From NCBI GenBank assembly GCA_963573315.1, contig OY752152.1, positions 620,001 through 684,000 on the forward strand: 64,000 nt of DNA, written 5' to 3'. Below, piece after piece: positions 10,693 through 20,550 of this stretch; the stretch's first letter is position 1, and each line of letters opens with the position of its first letter. The notes beneath the pieces are model-generated. The model did no database searches. It saw only the letters and a program-made list of their open reading frames with translations, and was not told the origin of the DNA. Both the position numbers and the translations under genes were made by a program. This DNA comes from Entomortierella parvispora (taxonomy: Eukaryota > Mortierellomycota > Mortierellomycetes > Mortierellales > Mortierellaceae).

Positions 10693-12034
10693 ATGATTGG
10701 TCTCACACCCTCACTGGGTCTCTTTTGCATTATTTTGAGTGCAAGCTTAACTACTTTGGTCGCACCAGCGCCGATAATCCAAGAGGATATCGTGAGACAT
10801 GTCCATCTTGCAGAGAGAAGCTCTTCATTCAACACCCGTCAGAAATGGCAACGCGATGAAATCAATTGTATTCAAATCCTGAACCCGGCAGCAGGGGCCA
10901 ACTATCACCCAGGCTGGTTCGTTCGCATGAACTATGGTGCGAGTCAATGTCAGGGAGTCACAGCTACTGGACCATGGACCATTCATCTCTACAACAACCC
11001 AGAGATCCAGCAAGGCGGCAACGTTCGATTTGATTACCATGAAGTTATTGTGGATGGGGTAAGAAGCTCAAAACAGAATACTAATTGTAGGAAGGAGAAG
11101 GAGGAGGGATCATGAAATGACGAGATCGCGAAAGGACTAACCAAAACCTACTCTTGAATGATCTTAGTTGAACGAATACAAGACCCAGTACGTCTGGAAC
11201 ATCCCAGCCGACCACACAGTCAAGGCCATGAATGTGAAAAAGCTCAATGACTATTATGTTCGTGTTGAAACCAGTTCACAACAGGGCATAAAACTCGTTG
11301 GAAATGTTGGACCCTTTTCTATCACTGCTGAAGGTCCTATGGGGGGTTTGAAATCGTTGACACAGGATCTCCCAGAGCTGAAGCGCCGCGAGGAACTACC
11401 TCAGGATCTTTCTCAGTCTCAACCAGATCAGGGACCCGATTCAAATTTCCACGCCGAGTTTGCACTTCGTCCAAAACCTGCGGTGATCCAACCACCAGAT
11501 GTCGCCAAGGATGGTACACCTGTCCTTACCAAGGATGAATCAGGTCAAGCGACTAACCCCGAGGCGCACACAGTCTCTCAAGATCCAGATGTCTACCCCG
11601 AAGCCACCAAAAATCCAGCTTTTACTCCTGTAGCTCCAGTGATGCCAATTGTCGACCGTACCGCAGCCTCCACCGTCGTGGCTCCTGTCATGCCAGAGAA
11701 TGACGACACTAGCGTGGTCCCGGAGCCCCACAACTTGCCTCTTCCCCCCAATGGTAACACGGAAGTAGTTTCGGACCCAAATGCACCATTACCACACAAC
11801 CTGCCCCCTAGCCAGGCTGATAACGATCCACCAGCAACCGTTACACCCATCTCTCATGGCAGTTTGATCCCTAATAAGTTTCTCGTCGGCGGCTCCGTCC
11901 TTGCTGGCGCCTTAGGACTAGGCTATCTCGGAGGTGTTGGCCTTGGCCAACTCGGAGCCGTCCTTGGAGCTCTGCTGGGAGGTGTTGTTGGGGGTGTTGC
12001 TGCTGTGCTCAGCCTTACTGGTCTTCCAGTTTAG
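10693..12034 (+). CDS. Secreted KRE9/KNH1-like protein with glycine-rich hydrophobic C-terminus
   Basis: Two exons (10693-11058, 11168-12034) encode 410 residues. The N-terminus MIGLTPSLGLFCIILSASL is a signal peptide. Residues about 55-160 look like the Kre9/Knh1 N-terminal beta-sandwich of fungal wall proteins: INCIQILNPAAGANY, WFVRMNYGAS, TIHLYNN, YVWNIPA and DYYVRVE, ending at GPFSI. Residues about 170-355 are proline-rich and disordered, with repeats of PVAPVMP and PHNLPLPP type. The last about 50 residues are unusual: a Gly/Leu/Ala/Val hydrophobic stretch (LGYLGGVGLGQLGAVLGALL) that could insert in a membrane or act as a GPI-attachment signal. A cell-surface role is inferred; the KRE9-like call rests on pattern, not a search. 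Confidence 0.7.
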
Positions 12035-12193
12035 GCCCTATTTATTCCTCTTATACCCCACTTTTCACCTGTATGAATAAAGGCTTCATTATTACACAAA
12101 GGCCAAGATGGAACGTTGGCGCTGACTATATTCTCTCAAATTACTGAATACGAGGAATGAAGAAAATGTCAGGAAAGCTGCAACATCCAAAGA

Positions 12194-13463
12194 TTACAGA
12201 GGTCCGGAGGGGAGCGCAAAGGGGAGCAAATGTGCGATATCCTTGTATTTTGGAAGAGGAGGTTTGACCGACACTGCGAGCTGCCCCGGCTCCCTCAGGC
12301 GAATCAACTCCCTCACACCCATCTTCCTAATTGCCAGAGCTCTGGCCTTGGCCGCAAGTCGTCGTCCACCTTTTCTGCGTTTAGGTTTTGTCCTGGCCTT
12401 CTCTTGCTCCTCTTTCTTCAACCTTTCAGCGCGTTCCTCCAATCGCACAGCGCGTTTGGCGAGTCTTGTGATCGGTGTCGGTTGCTTCTGGATTGTCTTG
12501 TAGCCTTGATCACTCATCGCATACTTGACGACAGCCTTTGGTGCATTGTGTAGCATCTCTCCCTCCACCATCTTCACGGGCAACCTCGCTAGCTTGTGTT
12601 TAAAATGCTGGAGACAAACCAACGATCGAGAAATAGCCGAGTATAGAACCTTGCGATACCCTGTGAACTCATTCAGTGGCAAAGGCGTTTTGTCCACTGT
12701 GGGAGGGGGAATTGAAAAGACTTGGGCAGCTGAATGGATGGCAAGCATGATATCCTCCTCCTCCAGTGTAGCTACGTATGGCTGGATCGACATCAGACGG
12801 TGCTCGTTGGTATCGGCAATATTCCACAGCACACGGAAGAAAGTCGGCTTGATCAGCTGTGGGCCACTGGGTCTTGGTTTGGGGATATTGCGCCTAATTC
12901 GATAGTCAACCGGTGGCACCGATATTGGTTTGTTGTAAATGTCCATCTCCTTGTCGTACATCGGTTTGCAGCCAGCGAAGATATGGGAAATCAGCCGTCG
13001 TTGCAGGTCCGTCGTCGAGCGTGTATCCTTGCGATTCAGGGGTGGAAGTTGAGGTTTCGGTTGAGGCTGAAGAGGGGGGAAAAAAGATGCGACTGTAAGC
13101 GTCGAGGGATATAAGCGGTCATACCGCACATTTTTTTTTTTTTTTTTTTTTTTTTTGGCTAAGAACGTATAATACCTCTTCTTCCTGCATGTCTGGGGAG
13201 ATGGCGCTTTCAAGGACGGCAAGGCAGCCGGTTTTTGGACGAGGCCACTGCGGCCCGAAAGGATGGGCCAAATCCATGCGGTACATGATGGCAAGTACCT
13301 GCTCGTAGAACTCAGGCTTGTTGTGCATTTCATGATAGATGTTTTTGAGGGCATCCCTCGTAGGAGTCCGGTCCGTCACCAGTACGCGTGGGGGGGCCGG
13401 TTCTTGAACAGGCAGAGCTTCCTCGGAAGAGGGGACGGCGAGAAGGGGAGCGTTCAAGTTCAT
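12194..13463 (-). CDS. Unknown protein with basic C-terminal third
   Basis: Two minus-strand exons (13463-13176, 13066-12194) give 386 residues. I do not recognise the family. The first half is proline-rich with some structured stretches (RDALKNIYHEMHNKPEFYEQ, STTDLQRRLISHIFAGCKP). The middle is helical and carries LARLPVKMVEGEMLHNAP. Residues about 300-355 are strongly basic (RLAKRAVRLEERAERLKKEE, KPKRRKGGRRLAAKARALA), as in ribosome-associated or nucleic-acid-binding proteins, so a mitochondrial ribosome role is only a guess. The intron contains a tract of about 26 A on the coding strand. It shares a 263 bp divergent promoter with the nitrobindin-like gene. Confidence 0.7.
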
Positions 13464-13726
13464 GATGACAGGTGCACGGTCGAGGAAATTAGAAGCGAGT
13501 CCACCGGTGAGGTCTGAATGGGGGGATCGAACGATGAATGGAGGGAAGCACAGAGAGAAATGAATAAAAAAGAAAAGCACCGCGCTTTTTGTGCACCATG
13601 TTGCCACTGACCCTTAATTCATTTTTGCACGCGCCTCGGAGGATGATGAAAAAAGACCTTCGCGTCGTGTGAAAAAAAAGGAAGAGGAAAAAAAAACTCC
13701 GATGCCAATCCCCTCCCTGCTCGGAA

Positions 13727-14672
13727 ATGTCATTCCTTCGGACTTGTAGGCTCATTCCTTCTTCATCCTCATCCATCTCCCCAGTCTTCACCCTGTTGCT
13801 CCCTCGACCAAATCTCCCACGATCGCATCTGCCTGCACTCCATCGTCAAATCAGAGACATGTCTGCATCCTCCACTCCTGCAAAAGCCCACCCACTCGAG
13901 TTCCTTATTGGAATTTGGTCCGGAAAGGGCAAAGGATTCTATCCCACAATCCCATCGTTTGAGTTCTTTGAGGAGGTTACTTTTATCAAGGATCCAGCAG
14001 GAAGGCCCATTGTGCAGTACTCTCAAAAAACTAGACGTGCTGTTCCTGGCTCTGCCGGACAGGACCCTGCACCCGGCCCACCCATGCATGCAGAATCCGG
14101 ATTTATTCGCCTCCCTGGTTGGTCCAATGAAAAGTGCGAGCTGATTCTCAGTCAACCAACAGGTACGACTTGAAGGCTAGACGACTAAATCGTACATACC
14201 GTACCAGGAAACCCATAATCCAACCATTTATATTTGCCTCTCTATCTCTTTCAACTGTCAAACTAAAAAGGAGTTGCGAGTGTCGAGCTCGGAGTAATTG
14301 AAGGATCCGCCATTCGCTGGAAATTGCATTCAGTCACTCGATCCCCCAGCGCAAAGGTAGCCAACACGTCCGAGTCTTGGAACAAGTCGATATAATATCT
14401 ACTCAAATGGAGCTGTTGTCTAACACAGACTTCTATCCACTTTGCTACTAGGCGCCACATGTTACGGACTTCACACGGTTCGTTCTTTTCCTGTTGAAGG
14501 CTCCTGCCACCTTCACTCCCACAATACTAACTCGCCTCTTGATCATCACGATTCTAGAATCTGGACCATCAACACAGCCAACAAAACTTTTGACTATGTT
14601 TTCGCTATGGCGACTGACAACACACCATTGCAGGATCATCTGGAGGTCTTCATGCGAAAAGTTGAGGCGTAA
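13727..14672 (+). CDS. Nitrobindin/THAP4-type heme-binding protein
   Basis: Four exons (13727-14162, 14271-14356, 14452-14477, 14558-14672) give 220 residues. The core matches the nitrobindin beta-barrel, which binds heme and reacts with nitric oxide or peroxynitrite: HPLEFLIGIWSGKGKGFYPT, PSFEFFEEVTF, PMHAESGFIRLPG, LSQPTG, then APHVTDFTRIWTI near the C-terminus. Two in-frame ATGs exist. The first adds a 44-residue Ser/Arg-rich leader without acidic residues (MSFLRTCRLIPSSSS...) that could be a mitochondrial targeting signal; the second at 13859 gives a 176-residue cytosolic form. Exon 3 is only 26 nt, and the third intron starts with the atypical donor GTTCGT, but the join restores the family motif. 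Confidence 0.85.
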
Positions 14673-15881
14673 AGCTTCTTGGAGCAATGCATCGGCTCTA
14701 GAGAAATAAAGCAGATACCGAAAGCATTGAGATATGATTCGCGGCGCCCAACAATATCTTCACAAGAGATGCTACGTCAAGACCTTTGGTATGTGAATGG
14801 AGGACCTACACCACTCGTTGGTGATATATCGTCTTTGTTGAAAAACCTAGTACGCTAAGAGAACTATTGCTTGAGAAAATCTCATCATTTCCCCACCTAC
14901 GAGTCACCATGCCACTCAGATATTAAAAAGTTTTGAAGTATCCACAGAGAGTAAATAAATATAATGCTCTATAGCTCGAGTGCACGACCAGTCAAAGCAT
15001 CGTTTGTTCCATTCGGCGCGATCGGCAATAGTCATGATCTTCAGACCCAAGCTTTGGGTACAGGCTGACCGCTCACCGCATTCCTTGAGTTGATTACGGA
15101 AGTTGCCTCAGTTTGCCTGCTTCCTCAGTTATGGACCCCAATTACGGGTTTGGAAAGCGCCGCGGACAAGGCCAAGGGACAAGTTTAGGTTGCTCTCATT
15201 CTTTTTTTTGTGGCAAGACAGAGCAAAAATGAACCCAAAAATGAAAGAACAATGAGCAATGGCACTTGAATTGGACAGGGGCAGAGTGATCTTCGACGGT
15301 TCGACCGGAGTTTGTTGCACTGTCCCCGTGTGTGTTGAATTGTTGGATGCCTGCTGCATGCACTTTACCAATAATGTTGCCATTTATTGGATGCACCAGC
15401 AGAAGTTGTCTGTTTCTGACTTCTGTTTTCGATCATCTTTTCTGCGGGCCCCTGGGTGGAGGAGCGTTGATTAATTGTGGGTCGGCGGATGGCTTGCTTT
15501 GTTTGGTGCAAGTGCTCCTTGTGTCCAGCCGTTGGCCTTTTGTTCTGCGCCAATTGCCTTGGTCTCCAGTGCACAGGGCCGGGTGCATGCATAGGTGCAT
15601 GTGTGCGTGGCGGGTGTGCACCTGTTTCCTGGTTCGACCTAACCTATCGTCTTTTTCTTCCTTTCCCTCTCTTCTCTTTCCTCTTTGCCTTCATCCCTCC
15701 CCTTTTTAACAAACTTGCACCTTGAGAACAATCCGTCGGCCCATTCCCATCGAGTCTTAATCCTCTTTCCCACCCCCGCTCATCGTCCAACTTGGGTCGG
15801 ATCCCCGACATCCTCTCATCGGCATTCCTCCCAACGTCCATTCACATTCACTCCTCTGTTATCCCTACTTGAGTCTTCGCA
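14673..15881. other. Intergenic region without a recognised gene
   Basis: About 1.2 kb. Only short, unsupported open frames are seen. The left part is AT-rich; from about 15640 the DNA becomes pyrimidine-rich (CTTT/CCTC), as expected for the promoter and 5' UTR of the following membrane-protein gene. Confidence 0.6.
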
Positions 15882-17521
15882 ATGTTCCAGCCAGACTCCG
15901 AAGGTACAACAACCGCCGCCTTCCTCCTCACTGTTCACGTCCACATGCATCCCTGAGACATAATCCTGCAACAGCGACAAAACTTTGAAACGCGCGTTCA
16001 ACGCGCTCCACCATGAACAGCGAGCAGATCATCCCTGCACCCTTTTTTTGACGAGACACGACATCCTGCGAGGAACTCCCGTAGTCCTCTTCCATCCCCT
16101 TTCCCCTCCTCCTGTCTCTTTCTCTCACTGTCGACTCTTTCTCTCTCAATTCCCCTACTCATCCATATTTGTGGCATCTCATTTGACTCACCGCCCTCGG
16201 CTCTTTATTTTTATTCAGAAATCGTCTCGCTGTTCATCTCGCTGTCATGTATCTCGCTTATGTCAGTCCTGTTTGGACGCAAGACTGCGGGAACGACCTT
16301 GAAGTCCATCAACTATGCTAGAGGCTTGGTGATTTCGTTGTATCTGGTCTCTTGGGCCTTCTCGTTCATTGCAACGATGTTGGTCCAGACGAATAACGGG
16401 AATAACTTGTCGTGCACCTTTTCTGTCTTTGCCTGCATCATCCTCTATGCTTTCTCCAAGATCATCATCTACCTCTTCCTGATGGAGAAGGTCTATGTTG
16501 TCACGGCCGTTGGATCCACGCGAAAGGATTTCAGGGTATGTCTACCTTTTAATAGTGATTGAGCGAATGTGTCTTTTTTTTTTGGTAGAGTAGTACATGT
16601 ACCGGTACTTGAGGAGTACATGGTAAATGTAGTCTGGCTGCGCCGGACTCTGCAATTGAGCGGCGTGTCAAAACTGCAAGGGGCAGAGAGAGGTTCAAAG
16701 GGAGGTTCAAAGGGTTCAAAGGGTTCAAAGGGTTCAAAGGGAGGGAGGTGAAGGGAGCGTGTTCGACCATCTTACCGTTGCTTTGTGCATGGATCATGCA
16801 GAATGATAGGCATAGGGCAAACTAGGCCCTGGACAGATGGCAAAGTAAGGTCCGTTTGTTTACACTGGCTAACCGCCTTCTCTGCTCGATATAGCTCTAC
16901 AAGATCAATCTGGCACTTTTGCTGCCTTATATTGGTATCTTGGCCTTGATGATTGTCTACCGGGTCGCTGAGCTGGGTGAAAACCAGTATTGCTATATTG
17001 GACTCCTCGAGCCAGCTTCCTTGCCATTGATTCTCTACGACATCTTTTTGTCGTGTTGGTTGACGGCACTTTTCATCCACCCTCTCATGTCCTCGACTTC
17101 CTTGCTCCAAGGCCCTTCCAAGGGAAAACTTCGTGATGTCGCCCGTCGGACGTTGCTGGGCTGTCTGATTGCTTTGCTTCTCAGCTCTGCCAACATCTTC
17201 ACCTTGGTTTACTTCAAGGGTCACGAGAGAGGTTTGATCTGCCTGGCTTCCTGCACTGCGGATGTGACCTTGAACGCCATCACGATTCATTGGGTCACCA
17301 ACAGAGGTGGCGGAGCTGGCAATATTGGCAGCGGGGATCGTCGATCAGGCACTGGTCGTCGAGGTAATATGTCCGCGGGGGCCGTAAACAGTGGCTTTTT
17401 TGGTACCAACGCGGAGAAGCAGGTTGCACCTACGGACACGCACTTGTCAGTCACGATTGAGTCTTACGTCGAAGAATACCACCAGTTGCACTTTGGTAGC
17501 TCAAGTTCTCAAAGGTTTTAG
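15882..17521 (+). CDS. Seven-transmembrane protein, GPCR-like topology, function unknown
   Basis: Three exons (15882-15903, 16219-16535, 16895-17521) join to 321 residues. The first exon encodes only seven complete codons (MFQPDSE), so the real start is easily missed. Seven hydrophobic helices follow: IVSLFISLSCISLMSVLFG, GLVISLYLVSWAFSFIATML, FACIILYAFSKIIIYLFL, INLALLPYIGILALMIVY, LILYDIFLSCWLTALFI, TLLGCLIALLLSSANIFTL and GLICLASCTADVTLNAITI. A Ser/Gly-rich tail of about 75 residues ends the protein. The topology suggests a receptor or sensor, but I recognise no family signature. Intron 2 (359 nt) carries a GGTTCAAAG minisatellite. Confidence 0.8.
16692..16743 (+). repeat. Intronic minisatellite, five GGTTCAAAG units
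   Basis: Five copies of GGTTCAAAG lie inside intron 2 of the seven-helix membrane protein. The first two copies are separated by GGA and the rest are directly adjacent. Purine-rich DNA (GGGAGGGAGG) follows. Confidence 0.85.
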
Positions 17522-18553
17522 ATATCAAAACGGAAACAGAATACCATTCACTTCGAAATAGCCACCTCTTCACTTGTAGCATCTATCTGGCATTTACCCT
17601 AATAAGACTTTGCCTTCATAATTGCAGCCTCTCTCCTCTCTCTCTTTCTCTCTCTCTCTTTCTGCCTCTCTTTACTCTCTTTATGCCTCTCTTTATTTCC
17701 TCAATTCCCTCTTCAATTCTTTTACGCGGCAATTTTAACTTTGGGGGGAGCAGGACAACGTGGGCAAACTGACATGTGCAAGAGCTCTCTGAAGGGAGTG
17801 GATTCCAAAAAAGACGGAGCGGAGCTAGTCAGGGAAGGTTGCCTGTCCGTAGTTGATCACAGGGTTCCTGTGACCCTGAGCCCCCGCTCGACGACAAGTG
17901 AGTGTGCTGGGGTTCGTAGCCTTAGTTGCCAAGAAGAATAGAGGAATCTGCGAACAGACAAAAACTGACTGCACACGGACAACAAGGGCAAACCCCACTT
18001 CCATGGGAGCTCTGTGCAGATGCATTACTGGGAGGCGACGCTTTGCCTCCAGCGGGATGGCAAAGTGGCAAAAGAAGAGGTGTAGTTTATTCATTTCTTC
18101 AGTGGGGCGAGAGAGCTCTAATAAAAGAGTCAGCAGATTGAGGAAAAAAAACGACCTCTGTTTTTTGACTTTTGTTTTTGGGTCGAAAGATTGAATGACG
18201 ATAGAGACGGGGGACAGGCGTCATGATAGACCAACTAACAAGCAGGCTTTGGGGCATGCAAACAAGGAGAAGGGGGACGCAGGAGACGGAGGACCTAATT
18301 GATCCTTTTTTCCGGATGGACGCTGCAGCCCAAGCTCATCGTGGCTGTTTTAGTGAGAGGTTGGATCAGAGGACGCTTGAGGGCTTCCGTGCATCTTTGG
18401 GTCATTGCTTAGAGCGCGTTTGAGAAAAAGGAGTTTTTTTTTTTTCTTTTCTTCCCTCAACCTGTTCCTGATTTACTTTTCTTTCTTCTTTGTTAATATC
18501 CTCCATCCCTCTCGCTCCACCCAGATACCCACATACCCACATACCCACATACC
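17522..18553. other. Intergenic region with CT microsatellite
   Basis: About 1.0 kb. It holds a CT-rich microsatellite (about 17630-17700). The final about 120 bp are CT-rich and include three copies of ACATACCC just before the next start codon. I see no supported gene. Confidence 0.6.
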
Positions 18554-20410
18554 ATGCATCAACTTCTCGGCACGACTACTGCCACCACCACCACCACCAC
18601 CAACAACAACAATAACAACACTCGTACCAAACCGTGTGTCACCCGCGGTCGCCCCAGTTGTATTCGCGGCTTTGTCAGAGATCGCTGTCGAAAATGTACC
18701 ATGGGCTCCAACGCTTGTGCCATGTGCCACAATCACAACTACAACCATGGTTCGACCTCCTCGCCCACCTCCTTGCCCAGTTCTGGTGTCAAAAGCGGCA
18801 ACAACAAGCTTGAACTTCAACAACGACTTGAACGACTGTCGTATAACGCCCCCTCTATCCCCATTTCTCACGTCCCCCAACCGAGGCGCAGTTTCGACTT
18901 TCAGCCGCTGTTCTCCACTTCTGACTTGGAGACATCCTCTTCATCGTCCAAGGGCTCATCCCCTCGACAGAGTCTCCTGGTTGAAGAGGTAAAGGAAAAC
19001 GAGAGCGGGATCAAGGACAGGACTGCACTAGCCATCCCCAATTCTTCTTCACCTTTTGTAACAACGCCAACCGCACTTGCCTCACAAAATCCTTCGAGCC
19101 CCACAGCAACATTAACATTAACACCTGCAATTCTCGGATCCACTTCTCCGCTATCGCCTTCTTCGACTGGACTCCCCTGGACTTCGCCTCCCTCCTTTTC
19201 CAAATCGTCAGGTGGCTCTGCGTCGTGTATCCTTTGTTTCAATGGTCGACAAGTCTGTGAGGATTGCTTCGGACTTGGCTACGTTCAAAGAATTTGCCAG
19301 GATTGTTTCAAGGACCAAAAACATCAGCAACAACAACAACAGCAACAAGAACAACAGCAACAACAACAACAATCCTCACTATCTCCACGACAACAGCGTC
19401 CCCGCCTTCGCCATGGGGCTTCGTTATCATTACCATCTGTGTCTAGACCTTCTGTTTCCACCCTATCCTCCTCGCCTACCTCCTCTCCCTCGTCTTCAGC
19501 CTCCACCGCCTTGTCGCTTCCCTGGTCTGGATTAGGCTCGAGGTTAAAGGAACAGCGATGGCTTTCCGGTTTGAATTTGAGTATGGGTGGATTGACTTCA
19601 CCTTCAACAGACTCGGGCGCTTCATCAGCGACTTGGACCGAGGTGCTGTCTCCTGTGACAAAGGAGGTCGAGACTGATCTTTTGCCGTCCTCTCCCTCTT
19701 CATATTCCTGTAACGAGCAAGCACCTCTGAGGCGCAGGCAACGCGACAGAACAAGTATTGTTTGGGCAGAAGATGTCAACGACCCTCCTCAGACACCTCG
19801 CACCCCAAAATGGTCAGCTTCTTTTTCCTCCTCTGGAATGGATGCGAAGAATCAAGGCAAGGAAGATGATGACGACTTTGATGACTTTGAGGTGGACGGC
19901 GCTGTTTTCGGGAGCAACAAGTCATTGCCTCGATCCATATCCACCATCACAAGAGCAGCTCGATCCTCATCATGGTCATCTTCCTCTCCCTCCTCTGCAC
20001 TCTCCTCTCCTTCTTTCAAGACCGTGGTTCTAAAACATCTTAAAGCTCCTGGGACTTTATTCAAGACAGGACAAGAAGTTGTGACCGACAACAGCGACAG
20101 CACTGCTGGTAACAATGAGCCTCCTCTTCTGCAAGAGTCTGAACGGCGTCCTGATGGTGACAGGCGAAAACGGTGGAGTGTGGGGCTTGCTAATATTGGC
20201 CAGTCATGGGTCCCATCCACTCGCCTCGGAGTCTCTACTGTGCGAGAAGCAAGACAACAGGAGGAAGGGCAGGAAGGACTTGTCCTTTCCAGTTCGGGAT
20301 CATCTTCGATCCAAGAAGAACGCAGATCCAAGCGTGGCCATCGGAGATATTGGTCCCTCTCGGTCATTTCACCCAACAACCTATTTGGTGCATCCTCGAC
20401 TGCCGCTTGA
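18554..20410 (+). CDS. Cys-cluster, Gln/Ser-rich low-complexity protein
   Basis: A single uninterrupted frame of 618 residues from the ATG at 18554. I do not recognise the family. The N-terminus is Thr/Asn-rich (poly-T, poly-N), followed by a cysteine cluster (CIRGFVRDRCRKC, then CAMCHNH). A second cluster at about residues 226-255 has C-x2-C, C-x2-CFGLG and C-x2-CF spacing, which resembles a degenerate DnaJ-type zinc finger, and runs straight into a polyglutamine tract of about 16 Q in two blocks. The rest is Ser/Pro-rich with an acidic patch (DDDDFDDFEVDG) and basic C-terminal motifs (RRKRWSVGLA, RGHRRYWSLS) that look like basophilic kinase sites. A regulatory or scaffold role is only inference. 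Confidence 0.75.
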   Translation: MHQLLGTTTATTTTTTNNNNNNTRTKPCVTRGRPSCIRGFVRDRCRKCTMGSNACAMCHNHNYNHGSTSSPTSLPSSGVKSGNNKLELQQRLERLSYNAPSIPISHVPQPRRSFDFQPLFSTSDLETSSSSSKGSSPRQSLLVEEVKENESGIKDRTALAIPNSSSPFVTTPTALASQNPSSPTATLTLTPAILGSTSPLSPSSTGLPWTSPPSFSKSSGGSASCILCFNGRQVCEDCFGLGYVQRICQDCFKDQKHQQQQQQQQEQQQQQQQSSLSPRQQRPRLRHGASLSLPSVSRPSVSTLSSSPTSSPSSSASTALSLPWSGLGSRLKEQRWLSGLNLSMGGLTSPSTDSGASSATWTEVLSPVTKEVETDLLPSSPSSYSCNEQAPLRRRQRDRTSIVWAEDVNDPPQTPRTPKWSASFSSSGMDAKNQGKEDDDDFDDFEVDGAVFGSNKSLPRSISTITRAARSSSWSSSSPSSALSSPSFKTVVLKHLKAPGTLFKTGQEVVTDNSDSTAGNNEPPLLQESERRPDGDRRKRWSVGLANIGQSWVPSTRLGVSTVREARQQEEGQEGLVLSSSGSSSIQEERRSKRGHRRYWSLSVISPNNLFGASSTAA

Positions 20411-20550
20411 TTCCCATTTTTTTCCCAACAAACGAAATAAAACCAACGCTTTTGCCCATGTCCACAGGCAACCGTTCTTCTTGGATCTCTCTTCTACAAA
20501 TATCGAAAAGACGATCATCTTGCGTGTTTTATTCTTCAGGATAGAGACAC

